DNA from: Wenyingzhuangia sp.
GTDB lineage: Bacteria > Bacteroidota > Bacteroidia > Flavobacteriales > Flavobacteriaceae
DNA: 25,445 bases
Direction of reading: 5' to 3'
NCBI GenBank assembly: GCA_020628175.1
Contig: JAHDFK010000019.1
Span: 1-25,445, forward strand
Part shown: positions 14,913 to 22,852 of the stretch, in pieces
Numbering within the stretch: the first letter of the stretch is position 1
Layout: each line of letters opens with the position of its first letter
Made by a program: the position numbers and the translations under genes
The notes under the pieces: model-generated
What the model was told of the DNA's origin: nothing
Databases searched by the model: none
The model's input: only the letters and a program-made list of their open reading frames with translations

Positions 14913-15839
14913 ATGACCTTAAGTGTTCCGAACCTATTAGGAATTAAACACCTAGTAAAAGAAGATATTGATTTAATTTTTAAAACTGCCGATCATTTTA
15001 AAGAAGTGATTAACAGACCCATTAAAAAAGTACCTTCGCTAAGAGATATTACCATTGCCAATTTATTTTTCGAAAACAGTACACGTACCAAGCTATCTTT
15101 CGAATTGGCAGAAAAGAGATTATCTGCTGATGTGATTAACTTTTCGGCCTCTGGATCTTCTGTTAAAAAAGGAGAGACTTTAATAGATACCGTAAATAAT
15201 ATTCTGTCTATGAAAGTAGACATTGTGGTTATGCGACACCCCAATGTGGGAGCACACGAATTTTTAGCAAAACACGTAGATACCAAAATTATAAATGCTG
15301 GAGACGGTACACACGAACACCCTACACAAGCATTGCTAGATTCTTTTTCTATTAGAGAAAAATTTGGAGATGTAGCGGGTAAAAAAGTAGTAATTGTTGG
15401 AGATATTTTACACTCTCGTGTGGCTTTGTCTAACATTTATGCCCTAAAATTACAAGGAGCAGAAGTTAAAGTTTGTGGTCCTGTTACCTTAATTCCGAAA
15501 CACATAGAAAGTTTAGGTGTTACTGTAGAAACCAACTTACGTAAAGCTTTAGAATGGGCCGATGTAGCCAATATGTTACGCGTACAAAACGAACGTATGG
15601 CTATTAATTATTTCCCATCTACTAGAGAGTATACACAACTTTACGGTGTAGATAAAAACTTACTAAACTCTTTAGATTCTGAAATTACCATTATGCACCC
15701 AGGTCCTATTAACCGCGGGGTAGAAATCACATCAGACGTTGCAGACTCCGATCAAGCTATTATTTTAAATCAGGTAGAAAACGGAGTGGCTATACGAATG
15801 GCATGTATTTATTTACTTGCCGAACAAATTAAAAAATAA
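14913..15839 (+). CDS. pyrB: Aspartate carbamoyltransferase catalytic subunit
   Basis: PyrB joins carbamoyl phosphate and aspartate in the second step of pyrimidine synthesis. The 308 residues are standard. The carbamoyl-phosphate motif is S56-T-R-T59 in FFENSTRTKLSFE. The 80s loop SASGSSVKKGETL supplies Ser and Lys to the neighbouring active site of the trimer. HEHPTQALLD (134-143) and the C-terminal MHPGPINRGVE complete the site. No pyrI regulatory-chain gene follows; instead a small protein and rnz do, at 5 nt and 1 nt spacing. The enzyme may therefore be an unregulated trimer unless pyrI is elsewhere. Confidence 0.97.
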   Translation: MTLSVPNLLGIKHLVKEDIDLIFKTADHFKEVINRPIKKVPSLRDITIANLFFENSTRTKLSFELAEKRLSADVINFSASGSSVKKGETLIDTVNNILSMKVDIVVMRHPNVGAHEFLAKHVDTKIINAGDGTHEHPTQALLDSFSIREKFGDVAGKKVVIVGDILHSRVALSNIYALKLQGAEVKVCGPVTLIPKHIESLGVTVETNLRKALEWADVANMLRVQNERMAINYFPSTREYTQLYGVDKNLLNSLDSEITIMHPGPINRGVEITSDVADSDQAIILNQVENGVAIRMACIYLLAEQIKK

Positions 15840-15844
15840 TACAG

Positions 15845-16171
15845 ATGAACACGACCTCATCAAACACCTATACACTGCTTACAGCAGAAACAAACTTCGA
15901 TACATTTTTAAAACAATTTTCTGAGGTATTTACCAAATACGAAAACCAAAATATTGTTGTTAATTTATCTAGCATAGAAGCTTCGGAAGCACAAATTCAA
16001 TTGTTAGAAACCTATGCCACTCAGCAAACAGAAAACAACCAATCTTTTGTAGTGGTGGTTCCTAGTTTTGATGCAGATGCTTTTGAAGAAATACTAAATG
16101 TAGTACCCACACTAACCGAAGCGCAAGATATTATTGACATGGATGAAATGACGCGTGATTTAGGATTTTAA
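15845..16171 (+). CDS. Small alpha/beta protein upstream of rnz (STAS-like)
   Basis: This is a 108-residue, acidic, soluble protein. Strand-helix alternation (YTLLTAE, FDTFLKQFSEVFTKY, NIVVNLSS, EAQIQLLETYATQQ, SFVVVVPSF, FEEIL, PTLTEAQDIIDMDEMTRDLGF) looks like the STAS / anti-sigma-factor-antagonist fold. The usual phosphorylatable Ser/Thr motif (D-S-S/T-G) is not present; the corresponding loop reads LSSIEASE. Homologues in flavobacteria are often mislabelled as ribonuclease Z because of gene order. It starts 5 nt after pyrB and ends 1 nt before the rnz start, so translational coupling with rnz is probable. The role is unknown. Confidence 0.75.
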   Translation: MNTTSSNTYTLLTAETNFDTFLKQFSEVFTKYENQNIVVNLSSIEASEAQIQLLETYATQQTENNQSFVVVVPSFDADAFEEILNVVPTLTEAQDIIDMDEMTRDLGF

Positions 16172-16172
16172 C

Positions 16173-17087
16173 ATGGCAATACAACTCACCATATTAGGAT
16201 GTCACTCAGCTACACCAAGAGCAAATGCACATCCTACAGCTCAATATTTAAAAATTAATGAGCGTCATATTTTAATTGACTGTGGTGAAGGAACACAAGT
16301 TTTACTTAGACAAAACAAAGTGCCTTTTGCTAAAATCAAGCACATTTTCATATCTCACTTACACGGAGATCACTTTTTTGGTCTGGTAGGTTTAATTGCT
16401 ACTTTCGGACTTTTAGACAGACGTACAGAGCTTCATATTTATGGTCCCAAAGGGATTAAAGAAATTATTACACTTCAATTAAAACTCTCTAAATCTTGGA
16501 CCTCTTTTCCTTTATTATTTCACGAATTAGAAGGAAAAGAATCTGAATTAATTTTTGAAGACAAAAAAATAAAAGTAAGCACCATTCCGCTAGACCACCG
16601 TATCTATACCAACGGATATTTGTTTGAAGAAAAAGAAGGTCAGCGAAAATTAAACATGGAAAATATAGCCCTAGAACCCGAAATAGAGATTTGTGATTAC
16701 CACAACTTAAAAAACGGAAAAGATTTTACCAAATTAGATGGAACCTTACTACCAAACTCCGATTTAACTTTGCCGCCTCGAAAAGCACTTAGTTACGCTT
16801 TTTGTAGCGACACAGCCTACAAACCCGACATTGTACCTCTTATTAAAAATGTAAACTTACTATACCATGAAGCTACTTTTTTAGAGGATAAAAAAAACTT
16901 AACCGAGCGCACAAAACACAGTACTGCTAAAGAAGCTGCCTCTATAGCCCAACAAGCCAATGCAAAACAGCTTATAATTGGGCATTATTCTGGTAGATAC
17001 AAAGACATTGATGCTTTTAAAAAAGAAGCGCAAACTATTTTCGAAAACGTTGAGCTTGCAAAATCAGGAAAGGTGTTTACGCTTTAA
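16173..17087 (+). CDS. rnz: Ribonuclease Z (short form)
   Basis: Rnz cuts tRNA precursors after the discriminator base. This matters here because the tRNA at the right edge has no encoded CCA. The 304-residue length is that of the short dimeric bacterial form. The metallo-beta-lactamase motif H62-x-H64-x-D66-H67 sits in ISHLHGDHFFGL. Later ligands lie in SDTAY (Asp), LYHEATF (His) and LIIGHYSGRY (His). The flexible region around YNGYLFEEKEG and LPPRKALSYAF matches the exosite arm side. The gene ends with a terminator shared with sppA. Confidence 0.96.
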   Translation: MAIQLTILGCHSATPRANAHPTAQYLKINERHILIDCGEGTQVLLRQNKVPFAKIKHIFISHLHGDHFFGLVGLIATFGLLDRRTELHIYGPKGIKEIITLQLKLSKSWTSFPLLFHELEGKESELIFEDKKIKVSTIPLDHRIYTNGYLFEEKEGQRKLNMENIALEPEIEICDYHNLKNGKDFTKLDGTLLPNSDLTLPPRKALSYAFCSDTAYKPDIVPLIKNVNLLYHEATFLEDKKNLTERTKHSTAKEAASIAQQANAKQLIIGHYSGRYKDIDAFKKEAQTIFENVELAKSGKVFTL

Positions 17088-17126
17088 AACAAAAAAGCTT
17101 CTTAAAAATTAAGAAGCTGTTTTGTT
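17088..17126. terminator. Bidirectional terminator between rnz and sppA
   Basis: AGCTTCTTAA at 17096-17105 pairs with TTAAGAAGCT at 17109-17118 across a 3-nt loop. A one-base mismatch then leads into an A/T-rich outer stem (AAACAAAA with TTTTGTTT). Both sides give U-rich tails, so both convergent genes can use it. Confidence 0.9.
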
Positions 17127-18863
17127 TTAATTAATTTCTAACTCAAAAGGTATTCTTGCTTGTACTCCTTTTGTTTTAAAAACATTTTGTATTGATAATA
17201 ATTTAGAAAACCCTGTTTCTTTTATCACCTTTTCAAAGCCTAATTCAGCCTTTAAAAACGAGGTCGGATTTAGCATTCCTTTTAAATCTAACTTAAAGTC
17301 TGGTAACTCTACAAGTCCATAATTTTGTAAACCAACTTTACGAGCAGCATAAGCAATTGCCATTTCTAAATCTCCTAACTCATCTACCAAACCAATTTCT
17401 ATAGCTTTTTTTCCTGTCCACACACGTCCTTGTGCTATGGCATCTACTTGCGCTATACTTAATTTTCTTCCACTAGCTACACGTTGTAAAAAAGTACTGT
17501 ACACATTTTCTATTCCGCTTTTTACTGCCTTTTTAAACCTTGTATCTACAGGTTTTGTAACACTGTAATGCATCCCGTTGTCATGAGAGCTTACCACTTC
17601 TGTATGTATCCCTATCTTGCTAGCTAAAGCTGCCGCATTAGGCAACATCCCAAACACTCCTATAGACCCTGTGATGGTTGTAGGTTCCGCAAAAATTCTA
17701 TCTGCTCCTGCTGCTATGTAATACCCTCCCGAAGCAGCAACATTTGCCATAGATACAATTACAGGCTTTTTCTCTTTTACTTTTTCAATAGCTCTCCAAA
17801 TCAAATCAGAAGCCAAGGCGCTTCCTCCAGGAGAGTTTATTCTCAATACAATAGCTTTCACATCTTTTCTATCCGCAGCTTTGTATAAGGTTTTTACCAT
17901 TTTTTTATCGGCTATGGTATTTTTTTCTCCTTTACCATCTACAATATTTCCTTCTGCATATACCACCGCTATAGAATTAGACGTAGCTTTTACATCATTT
18001 AACACCACAGTTGTCATGTAATTAGACAACTTTACTTTTTGTAATTTCTCTGTACCTAACTTATCTTTCAATACATCTTCGTACCTATCTTCATACACCA
18101 CAGCATCTATCAAATTATTTTTTAACGATGTTGTTGCCGATAAACCATGCAATTCTAGCACTGCTTTATCAACATCTATATTCCTAGAAGTAGTTATTGC
18201 CGTATGCACTTCACTCCACAAACTTTTAATTAAAGCTGTTATTTGCTCTCTATTAGAGTCACTCATCTCATCAGCAATATAAGGTTCTACAGCACTCTTA
18301 TACTTTCCATGACGAATCACCTCCATTTTAACTCCATACTTCTCTTGAAACGATTTGTAAAACGAAACTTCAGAATGCAACCCCTTTAATTCTACTCTTC
18401 CTAAAGGCGATGTAAACAAAGAATCGGCTACAGAATTTAAATAGTATGCTCTTTGAGAATACACATTGTTATATGCGTAAATAAACTTTCCTGTTTTTTT
18501 AAACTCCGTTAACATTTTTCGGAGTGTGGTAATTTGAGACCAACCTATATTATTGGGTATTTCTCTAATGCTAATTCCTTTAATTTTAGAATCTTTTTTA
18601 GCAAACGCAATGGCTTTACACACATTATTAAAACCATATTCTTTTTCTTCAAAACCAAAAACCTCAGCTACTGGATCTAGTTCCGTAGGCGAATAATCTT
18701 TCATACTCCCCGACAAATCTATTTCTAATACCGAATTTGCAACCACAGGCTTTACCGTATCTTTAGATACAGAAACAGCAATTCCCACTCCTATCAATAT
18801 AAAAATAAAAACAGCCAAACAGATAGCTACAAATGAGGCTAATACATTTTTTAAAAATTTCAT
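17127..18863 (-). CDS. sppA: Signal peptide peptidase SppA (67K type)
   Basis: SppA is a membrane-anchored serine protease facing the periplasm that degrades cleaved signal peptides. The 578 residues are the long, duplicated form. Residues about 9-31 form the N-terminal anchor. The first half carries the catalytic Lys189 in GKYKSAVEPY, and the second half the nucleophile Ser378 in AASGGYYIAAGAD, matching the Lys/Ser dyad of the E. coli enzyme (K209/S409). RINSPGGSALASD (341-353) is the oxyanion-side loop, and TGSIGVFGMLPN follows. The gene is divergent from folK (63 nt) and has a candidate -7 box at 18884-18891. Confidence 0.96.
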   Translation of the reverse strand: MKFLKNVLASFVAICLAVFIFILIGVGIAVSVSKDTVKPVVANSVLEIDLSGSMKDYSPTELDPVAEVFGFEEKEYGFNNVCKAIAFAKKDSKIKGISIREIPNNIGWSQITTLRKMLTEFKKTGKFIYAYNNVYSQRAYYLNSVADSLFTSPLGRVELKGLHSEVSFYKSFQEKYGVKMEVIRHGKYKSAVEPYIADEMSDSNREQITALIKSLWSEVHTAITTSRNIDVDKAVLELHGLSATTSLKNNLIDAVVYEDRYEDVLKDKLGTEKLQKVKLSNYMTTVVLNDVKATSNSIAVVYAEGNIVDGKGEKNTIADKKMVKTLYKAADRKDVKAIVLRINSPGGSALASDLIWRAIEKVKEKKPVIVSMANVAASGGYYIAAGADRIFAEPTTITGSIGVFGMLPNAAALASKIGIHTEVVSSHDNGMHYSVTKPVDTRFKKAVKSGIENVYSTFLQRVASGRKLSIAQVDAIAQGRVWTGKKAIEIGLVDELGDLEMAIAYAARKVGLQNYGLVELPDFKLDLKGMLNPTSFLKAELGFEKVIKETGFSKLLSIQNVFKTKGVQARIPFELEIN

Positions 18864-18883
18864 TCTTCAATTTTTTATTAAAA

Positions 18884-18891
18884 CAAATATA
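18884..18891 (-). promoter_or_regulatory. Candidate -7 element for sppA
   Basis: The complement reads TATATTTG, an exact TAnnTTTG match, 20 nt before the sppA start codon. No TTTG is found about 19 nt further upstream, so the promoter is only half supported. Confidence 0.5.
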
Positions 18892-18926
18892 AATTATTTC
18901 TTTGTTCATCGATACCTAAATCTGCT

Positions 18927-19427
18927 ATGAACACCACATATTTATCCTTAGGAACCAATTTGGGAAATAAAACCCAAAACTTACGTTCAGCCCTTCAAAA
19001 AATTAATAATTTAGGAACTGTTACTAAGGTCTCTTCCGTCTATCAGACACCACCTTGGGGTTTTCAATCAGACGATTTTTACAACATTTCTATTTGTTTG
19101 CAAACCGAGTTAGAGGCTCTTAAACTATTAGATATCTTATTAGGTATCGAAACCGAACTGGGTAGACTAAGAAACCCCGAAGTTATTGGTTACACAGCAA
19201 GACCCTTAGATATAGATATTTTGTTTTTTAACAACGATGTTATCGACACAACAAAACTAACCTTACCGCATCCCAGATTGCACGATCGTAAATTTGTTCT
19301 AATTCCTACAATAGAAATTGCACCTAATTACACACATCCTAAACTTCGCAAAACTTTAGAATTTTTATTACAAACAACTACAGACACTAGTACTATAGAA
19401 AAACTCTCTCACATACATATCCATTAA
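18927..19427 (+). CDS. folK: 2-amino-4-hydroxy-6-hydroxymethyldihydropteridine diphosphokinase (HPPK)
   Basis: FolK transfers pyrophosphate from ATP to the pterin, supplying the substrate of FolP, which is encoded 3.4 kb downstream. The protein has 166 residues. YLSLGTNLGNK (5-15) opens the fold. VSSVYQTPPWG (35-45) is the pterin-side loop, and DDFYNISICLQT follows. ETELGRLRN contains the conserved Arg, and ARPLDIDILFF holds the Mg-binding Asp95 and Asp97. LPHPRLHDRKFVLIP (113-127) is the family signature end. The gene stands alone between divergent sppA and convergent uvrD, so it needs its own promoter within 18864-18926; I see no clear one. Confidence 0.96.
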   Translation: MNTTYLSLGTNLGNKTQNLRSALQKINNLGTVTKVSSVYQTPPWGFQSDDFYNISICLQTELEALKLLDILLGIETELGRLRNPEVIGYTARPLDIDILFFNNDVIDTTKLTLPHPRLHDRKFVLIPTIEIAPNYTHPKLRKTLEFLLQTTTDTSTIEKLSHIHIH

Positions 19428-19432
19428 AAAAA

Positions 19433-19452
19433 GCCTTAAATTTATTTAAGGC
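19433..19452. terminator. Bidirectional terminator between folK and the helicase gene
   Basis: GCCTTAAA (19433-19440) and TTTAAGGC (19445-19452) form an 8-bp stem with a 4-nt loop. The A run at 19426-19432 supplies the U tract for the minus-strand gene, and CCTTTATTA a weaker one for folK. Confidence 0.85.
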
Positions 19453-19460
19453 CTTTATTA

Positions 19461-21800
19461 CTAATCTAGTATGTTTAATTTTGCAAACTGCAATAGTATT
19501 TTTTTGGTACCTATACCTTCAAACTTTACTTCCGCTTTTACATTTACACCTGTACCCTCTAAATTTAACACCTGTCCGTTTCCAAATTTAGCGTGACTCA
19601 CTTTGTTACCAACAGCTAATTTTTGAGTTTCTTTTTTAGCTCCTAATTGCTGTGCTAATTTTGGAGTTACTCGTTTTAAATTTTGAGGTTGCTTAAAAGG
19701 TGTTTTCTTTTCTGCTGGTTTTTCTTGATTCCTTACAGATCGAGAAACCGGTTTTCGAAATCTAATTTTATCTCTCGGTATATCATCTTCAAACAATCCT
19801 TTATCTACAAATCTATTTGCCGCTACTTTGGTTCGTTGTGGCGATAAGTGTTCTATATATTGTTCATCTATTTCTTCTAAAAACCTACTTGGCTCACAAT
19901 CTATCAATTTTCCCCATCGGTAACGTGTATGGGCAAAACTTAAATAACATTGTGTTTCAGCTCTTGTTAAAGCTACGTAAAACAAACGTCGCTCTTCTTC
20001 TAACTCACTTCGTGTATTTACACTCATTGCCGATGGAAATAAGGTTTCTTCCATTCCTACAATATACACATACGGATACTCCAGTCCTTTGGCTAAGTGA
20101 ATGGTCATTAACGAAACCATCGGCTCATCATCTTCTTTTGTATCTTGTGTAGTTGCTAAAGCTACATCTTCTAAAAACGAGGTCAAGCTATCGTCTAAAT
20201 CTTGTTCCTTACGTTCTTCTATAAAATCTTTAATACCATTTAATAATTCCTGTACATTCTCTACCTTGCTAACTGCTTCTGGTGTTCCGTCTCCCTGTAA
20301 ATCTTTTATCAAACCTACGCGCTTCACTACCTCATCAGCAACTAAAAAAGCATTGTTTGCTTGGGCAGATATTTGCAAACTTTCTATCAACGTAGCAAAG
20401 TTTTGTAATTTGGTTTTGGTACCTGCTTGTATTTTAATGTCTGTATGCTCTAAGTCCTGAATAATCGCAAACATCGACTTTCCGTAATGATTGGCAGCAA
20501 CAGCTAACTTATCCATCGTTGTTCCTCCAATACCTCTAGCCGGATAATTAATAATACGTTTTAAAGCTTCCTCATCATTAGGATTGATCAAGACACGTAA
20601 ATACGCTAATAAATCTTTAATTTCTTTACGCTGGTAAAAAGACAATCCTCCAAAAATCTTGTACTTAATTCCTTTTTTACGCAACGCATCTTCCATCGCA
20701 CGCGATTGCGCGTTGGTTCTATATAGAATTGCAAAATCATCGTACGTTTTTTGCAAATTCATGGCATTCTCAAAAATAGAATTCGCTACCCAACGTCCTT
20801 CCTCTCCGTCGGATAGAGTACGCATAATTTTTATCTTTCCTCCAGCCTCATTTGCTGTAAAAATGGTTTTATCTAAACGTGTTTTATTTTTTTCAATCAA
20901 ACTATTCGCAGCCTCCACAATATTACTTGTCGATCGGTAATTTTGCTCTAATTTAAACGTTTTTACATCCGGATAATCTTTCTGGAAATTTAAAATATTG
21001 TTAATATTTGCACCACGAAACGCATAAATAGATTGCGAATCGTCTCCTACCACACAAATATTCTGAAACCTATCTGCCAAGGCTCTAACTATTAAATACT
21101 GTGAGTGGTTCGTATCCTGATACTCATCAACCATTACATACCTAAATCGGTCTTGATATTTAGACAATACTTCCGGAAAACGCACCAACAATTCGTTAGT
21201 TCGCAACAATAAATCATCAAAATCCATGGCACCAGCCTTAAAACATCTATCTACATATTCTTTGTAAATAGCTCCCATTTGTGGACGCATAGCTACCGTA
21301 TCAGCTTCAATCAACTCCGGATTATTTCGATACGCCTTTACCGTAATCAAATTATTTTTAAACTGAGATATTCTCCCTAACAATGCCTTCGATTTGTATT
21401 GCTCTTTATTCAAGCCCAATTCTTTCACAATAGAGTTCATCAATCTCACAGCATCTTGCGTGTCATAAATTGTAAAACTAGAAGGATAACCTAATTTATC
21501 CGCCTCCGATCTTAAAATTCGAGCAAATACAGAGTGAAACGTTCCCATCCACAAATTTTTAGCTTCGCTTTGCCCTACCACTGCACCAATACGCTCTTTC
21601 ATTTCTCGAGCAGCTTTGTTGGTAAACGTTAACGATAAAATCTGAAAAGAATCAACTCCGTTTTTTAACAAATGAGCTATTCTATACGTTAACACTCTTG
21701 TTTTTCCAGATCCTGCACCTGCAATAATAATCATTGGCCCTTCCATTTGCTCAACGGCAGCACGTTGTGGCGGGTTTAATCCTTCTAAATAATCTGACAC
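19461..21800 (-). CDS. ATP-dependent DNA helicase, UvrD/PcrA type
   Basis: This is a superfamily 1A 3'-to-5' helicase acting in excision and mismatch repair and in clearing stalled complexes. The 779 residues fit. All motifs are present: Walker A GAGSGKT (28-34), motif Ia LTFTNKAAREMKER, DEYQDT (225-230), GDDSQSIYAFRGA (252-264), LEQNYRS, TIHLAKGLEYPYV, and EERRLFYVALTRA. The C-terminal stretch from about 730, HAKFGNGQVLNLEG to the end, is the Tudor-like domain that PcrA/UvrD use to contact RNA polymerase. It stands alone; the 288 bases upstream hold its promoter and a degenerate repeat. The PcrA and UvrD names cannot be told apart here. Confidence 0.96.
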   Translation of the reverse strand: MSDYLEGLNPPQRAAVEQMEGPMIIIAGAGSGKTRVLTYRIAHLLKNGVDSFQILSLTFTNKAAREMKERIGAVVGQSEAKNLWMGTFHSVFARILRSEADKLGYPSSFTIYDTQDAVRLMNSIVKELGLNKEQYKSKALLGRISQFKNNLITVKAYRNNPELIEADTVAMRPQMGAIYKEYVDRCFKAGAMDFDDLLLRTNELLVRFPEVLSKYQDRFRYVMVDEYQDTNHSQYLIVRALADRFQNICVVGDDSQSIYAFRGANINNILNFQKDYPDVKTFKLEQNYRSTSNIVEAANSLIEKNKTRLDKTIFTANEAGGKIKIMRTLSDGEEGRWVANSIFENAMNLQKTYDDFAILYRTNAQSRAMEDALRKKGIKYKIFGGLSFYQRKEIKDLLAYLRVLINPNDEEALKRIINYPARGIGGTTMDKLAVAANHYGKSMFAIIQDLEHTDIKIQAGTKTKLQNFATLIESLQISAQANNAFLVADEVVKRVGLIKDLQGDGTPEAVSKVENVQELLNGIKDFIEERKEQDLDDSLTSFLEDVALATTQDTKEDDEPMVSLMTIHLAKGLEYPYVYIVGMEETLFPSAMSVNTRSELEEERRLFYVALTRAETQCYLSFAHTRYRWGKLIDCEPSRFLEEIDEQYIEHLSPQRTKVAANRFVDKGLFEDDIPRDKIRFRKPVSRSVRNQEKPAEKKTPFKQPQNLKRVTPKLAQQLGAKKETQKLAVGNKVSHAKFGNGQVLNLEGTGVNVKAEVKFEGIGTKKILLQFAKLNILD

Positions 21801-21887
21801 TTGGCTCTATTTTTTAATCCCCTAAAATTAAGAAAAAACTTGTTACAACAACACATCATCTTTTAACAATACCTACTTGTTTTATAA

Positions 21888-21975
21888 GGGTGTTTCCCTA
21901 ACGGGTCGTGCTATCACTACTCGCTTTTTTTCGTACCTCAAAAAGAGCTCACACATACCGTTCTATCACTAACAC
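21888..21975. repeat. Degenerate flavobacterial intergenic palindromic repeat
   Basis: From GGGTGTTTCCCTAACGGGTC to TTCTATCACTAACAC this resembles a repeat I recall from many flavobacterial genomes (GGGCGTTTCCCT-ACGGGTCGGGCTATCC ... TTCAATCCCTAACGC). Its core, 21923-21931 with 21940-21948, pairs as a 9-bp stem (one G-T pair) around an 8-nt loop. It lies between the divergent helicase and CMD genes. Several positions differ from the remembered consensus, so it looks decayed. The recollection could not be checked here. Confidence 0.6.
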
Positions 21976-22031
21976 AAAAAAAACAAAGCTATTTGTAAGT
22001 TTTTTATTTATTTTCGCACTAAATAAAAAAG

Positions 22032-22045
22032 ACAGACTTGTCTGT
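22032..22045. promoter_or_regulatory. Operator-like palindrome at the CMD-gene promoter
   Basis: ACAGAC-TT-GTCTGT is a perfect 6+2+6 palindrome. TATATTTA at 22045-22052 (7 of 8 of TAnnTTTG) starts on its last base, so a bound protein would cover the space between the promoter boxes. Size and symmetry suit a TetR-family dimer. The start codon is 44 nt downstream. No regulator gene is in the window. Confidence 0.6.
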
Positions 22046-22088
22046 ATATTTAAAAACAAATAATTAACACAATAAATACATTAAAAAC

Positions 22089-22622
22089 ATGTCAGATTTT
22101 AAAGTTTTAAAAAAAGAAGAAGTATCAGCAAACAACCAAGCTATTTTCGATAACCTTAACAATGCCTTAGGTTTTATTCCTAACATTTATGCTGCAATGG
22201 CACATTCTGATACTGCTTTAGGTAGTTATTTAGAATTTTCTGGAGCAAAAACATCATTTTCTAAAAAAGAAAAAGAAGTTATCGATTTAGCAGTAAGCCA
22301 AGTAAATGGATGTAGATACTGCCAAGCAGCTCATACGACCATTGGTAAAATGAATGGTTTTGACGATGCGCAAATTATAGAATTAAGAAAAGGAGGTGCA
22401 AACTGGGACTCTAAATTAGATGCATTAGCGGTTATCGCAAAAGAATCTGCTGAAAACGGAGGAAAAGTAAGCGAAAAAACTTTAGCTAATTTTTATGCTG
22501 CAGGATACACACAAGAAAGCGTTGTAGACTTAGCTGTTGCCATAGGTATTATTACAGTAACCAACACTTTTCACAATTTAACCAACGTTGCTATCGATTT
22601 CCCTGAGGCTGTTGAATTGTAA
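22089..22622 (+). CDS. Carboxymuconolactone decarboxylase / AhpD-family protein
   Basis: This is a 177-residue all-helical protein of the CMD/AhpD fold. EKEVIDLAVSQVNGCRYCQAAHT (about residues 61-83) contains the Glu, the Cys-x-x-Cys pair and the His that form the AhpD proton-relay and thiol site. This predicts a thiol peroxidase or disulfide reductase rather than a true decarboxylase, which lacks the CxxC. The N-terminal part GFIPNIYAAMAHSDTALGSYLEF is also typical. It stands alone, with a palindromic operator-like site at its promoter and a strong terminator after it, which suggests induction by a stress signal. There is no ahpC nearby. The substrate and electron donor are unknown. Confidence 0.93.
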   Translation: MSDFKVLKKEEVSANNQAIFDNLNNALGFIPNIYAAMAHSDTALGSYLEFSGAKTSFSKKEKEVIDLAVSQVNGCRYCQAAHTTIGKMNGFDDAQIIELRKGGANWDSKLDALAVIAKESAENGGKVSEKTLANFYAAGYTQESVVDLAVAIGIITVTNTFHNLTNVAIDFPEAVEL

Positions 22623-22651
22623 AAACAATACACTAGAAACTATTTTACAAG

Positions 22652-22685
22652 AAAAGAAAGCTATACATATGTATAGCCTTCTTTT
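22652..22685 (+). terminator. Terminator after the CMD gene
   Basis: AAAAGAAAGCTATAC and GTATAGCCTTCTTTT pair over 15 positions with one A-C mismatch, around ATAT. The inner GCTATACATATGTATAGC is a perfect 18-base palindrome. It lies 30 nt after the stop codon and ends in CTTTTG. The following 22686-22803 shows no gene beyond a 17-codon AUG frame that I do not accept. Confidence 0.85.
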
Positions 22686-22803
22686 GTAAAAATTAGACCT
22701 TGTTTAAATCAAGAATATGCAATCGTTTGAATTTTTTAGAAAAATAAATACTCTCATTTATTTCATTTAAATTTGTCTAACACATATTCCCCAAATATTT
22801 AAG

Positions 22804-22850
22804 GCACTGTATTAAGTTTATACAATAAACTAAAAATACAGTGCTTTTTT
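22804..22850. terminator. Two-tier hairpin at the 3' end of folP
   Basis: The outer stem GCACTGTATT (22804-22813) pairs with AATACAGTGC (22835-22844). Inside it AGTTTA (22815-22820) pairs with TAAACT (22826-22831). It begins 8 nt after the folP stop in the minus direction. The six-T run (22845-22850) follows it on the + strand, so as an intrinsic terminator it faces + transcripts better than folP. Confidence 0.75.
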
Positions 22851-22852
22851 CT

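Noticed and set aside
15845..16171. Calling this gene ribonuclease Z
   Set aside because: It has no metallo-beta-lactamase motif; the true rnz is the next gene, with HLHGDH.
22660..22677. Perfect 18-base palindrome as a second operator
   Set aside because: Flanking bases extend it to a 15-position stem followed by T residues just after a stop codon, so a terminator explains it.
22717..22770. Seventeen-codon AUG frame between the CMD terminator and the folP hairpin
   Set aside because: It has no promoter or ribosome-binding signal, its AT-rich composition matches spacer DNA, and chance frames of this length are common.
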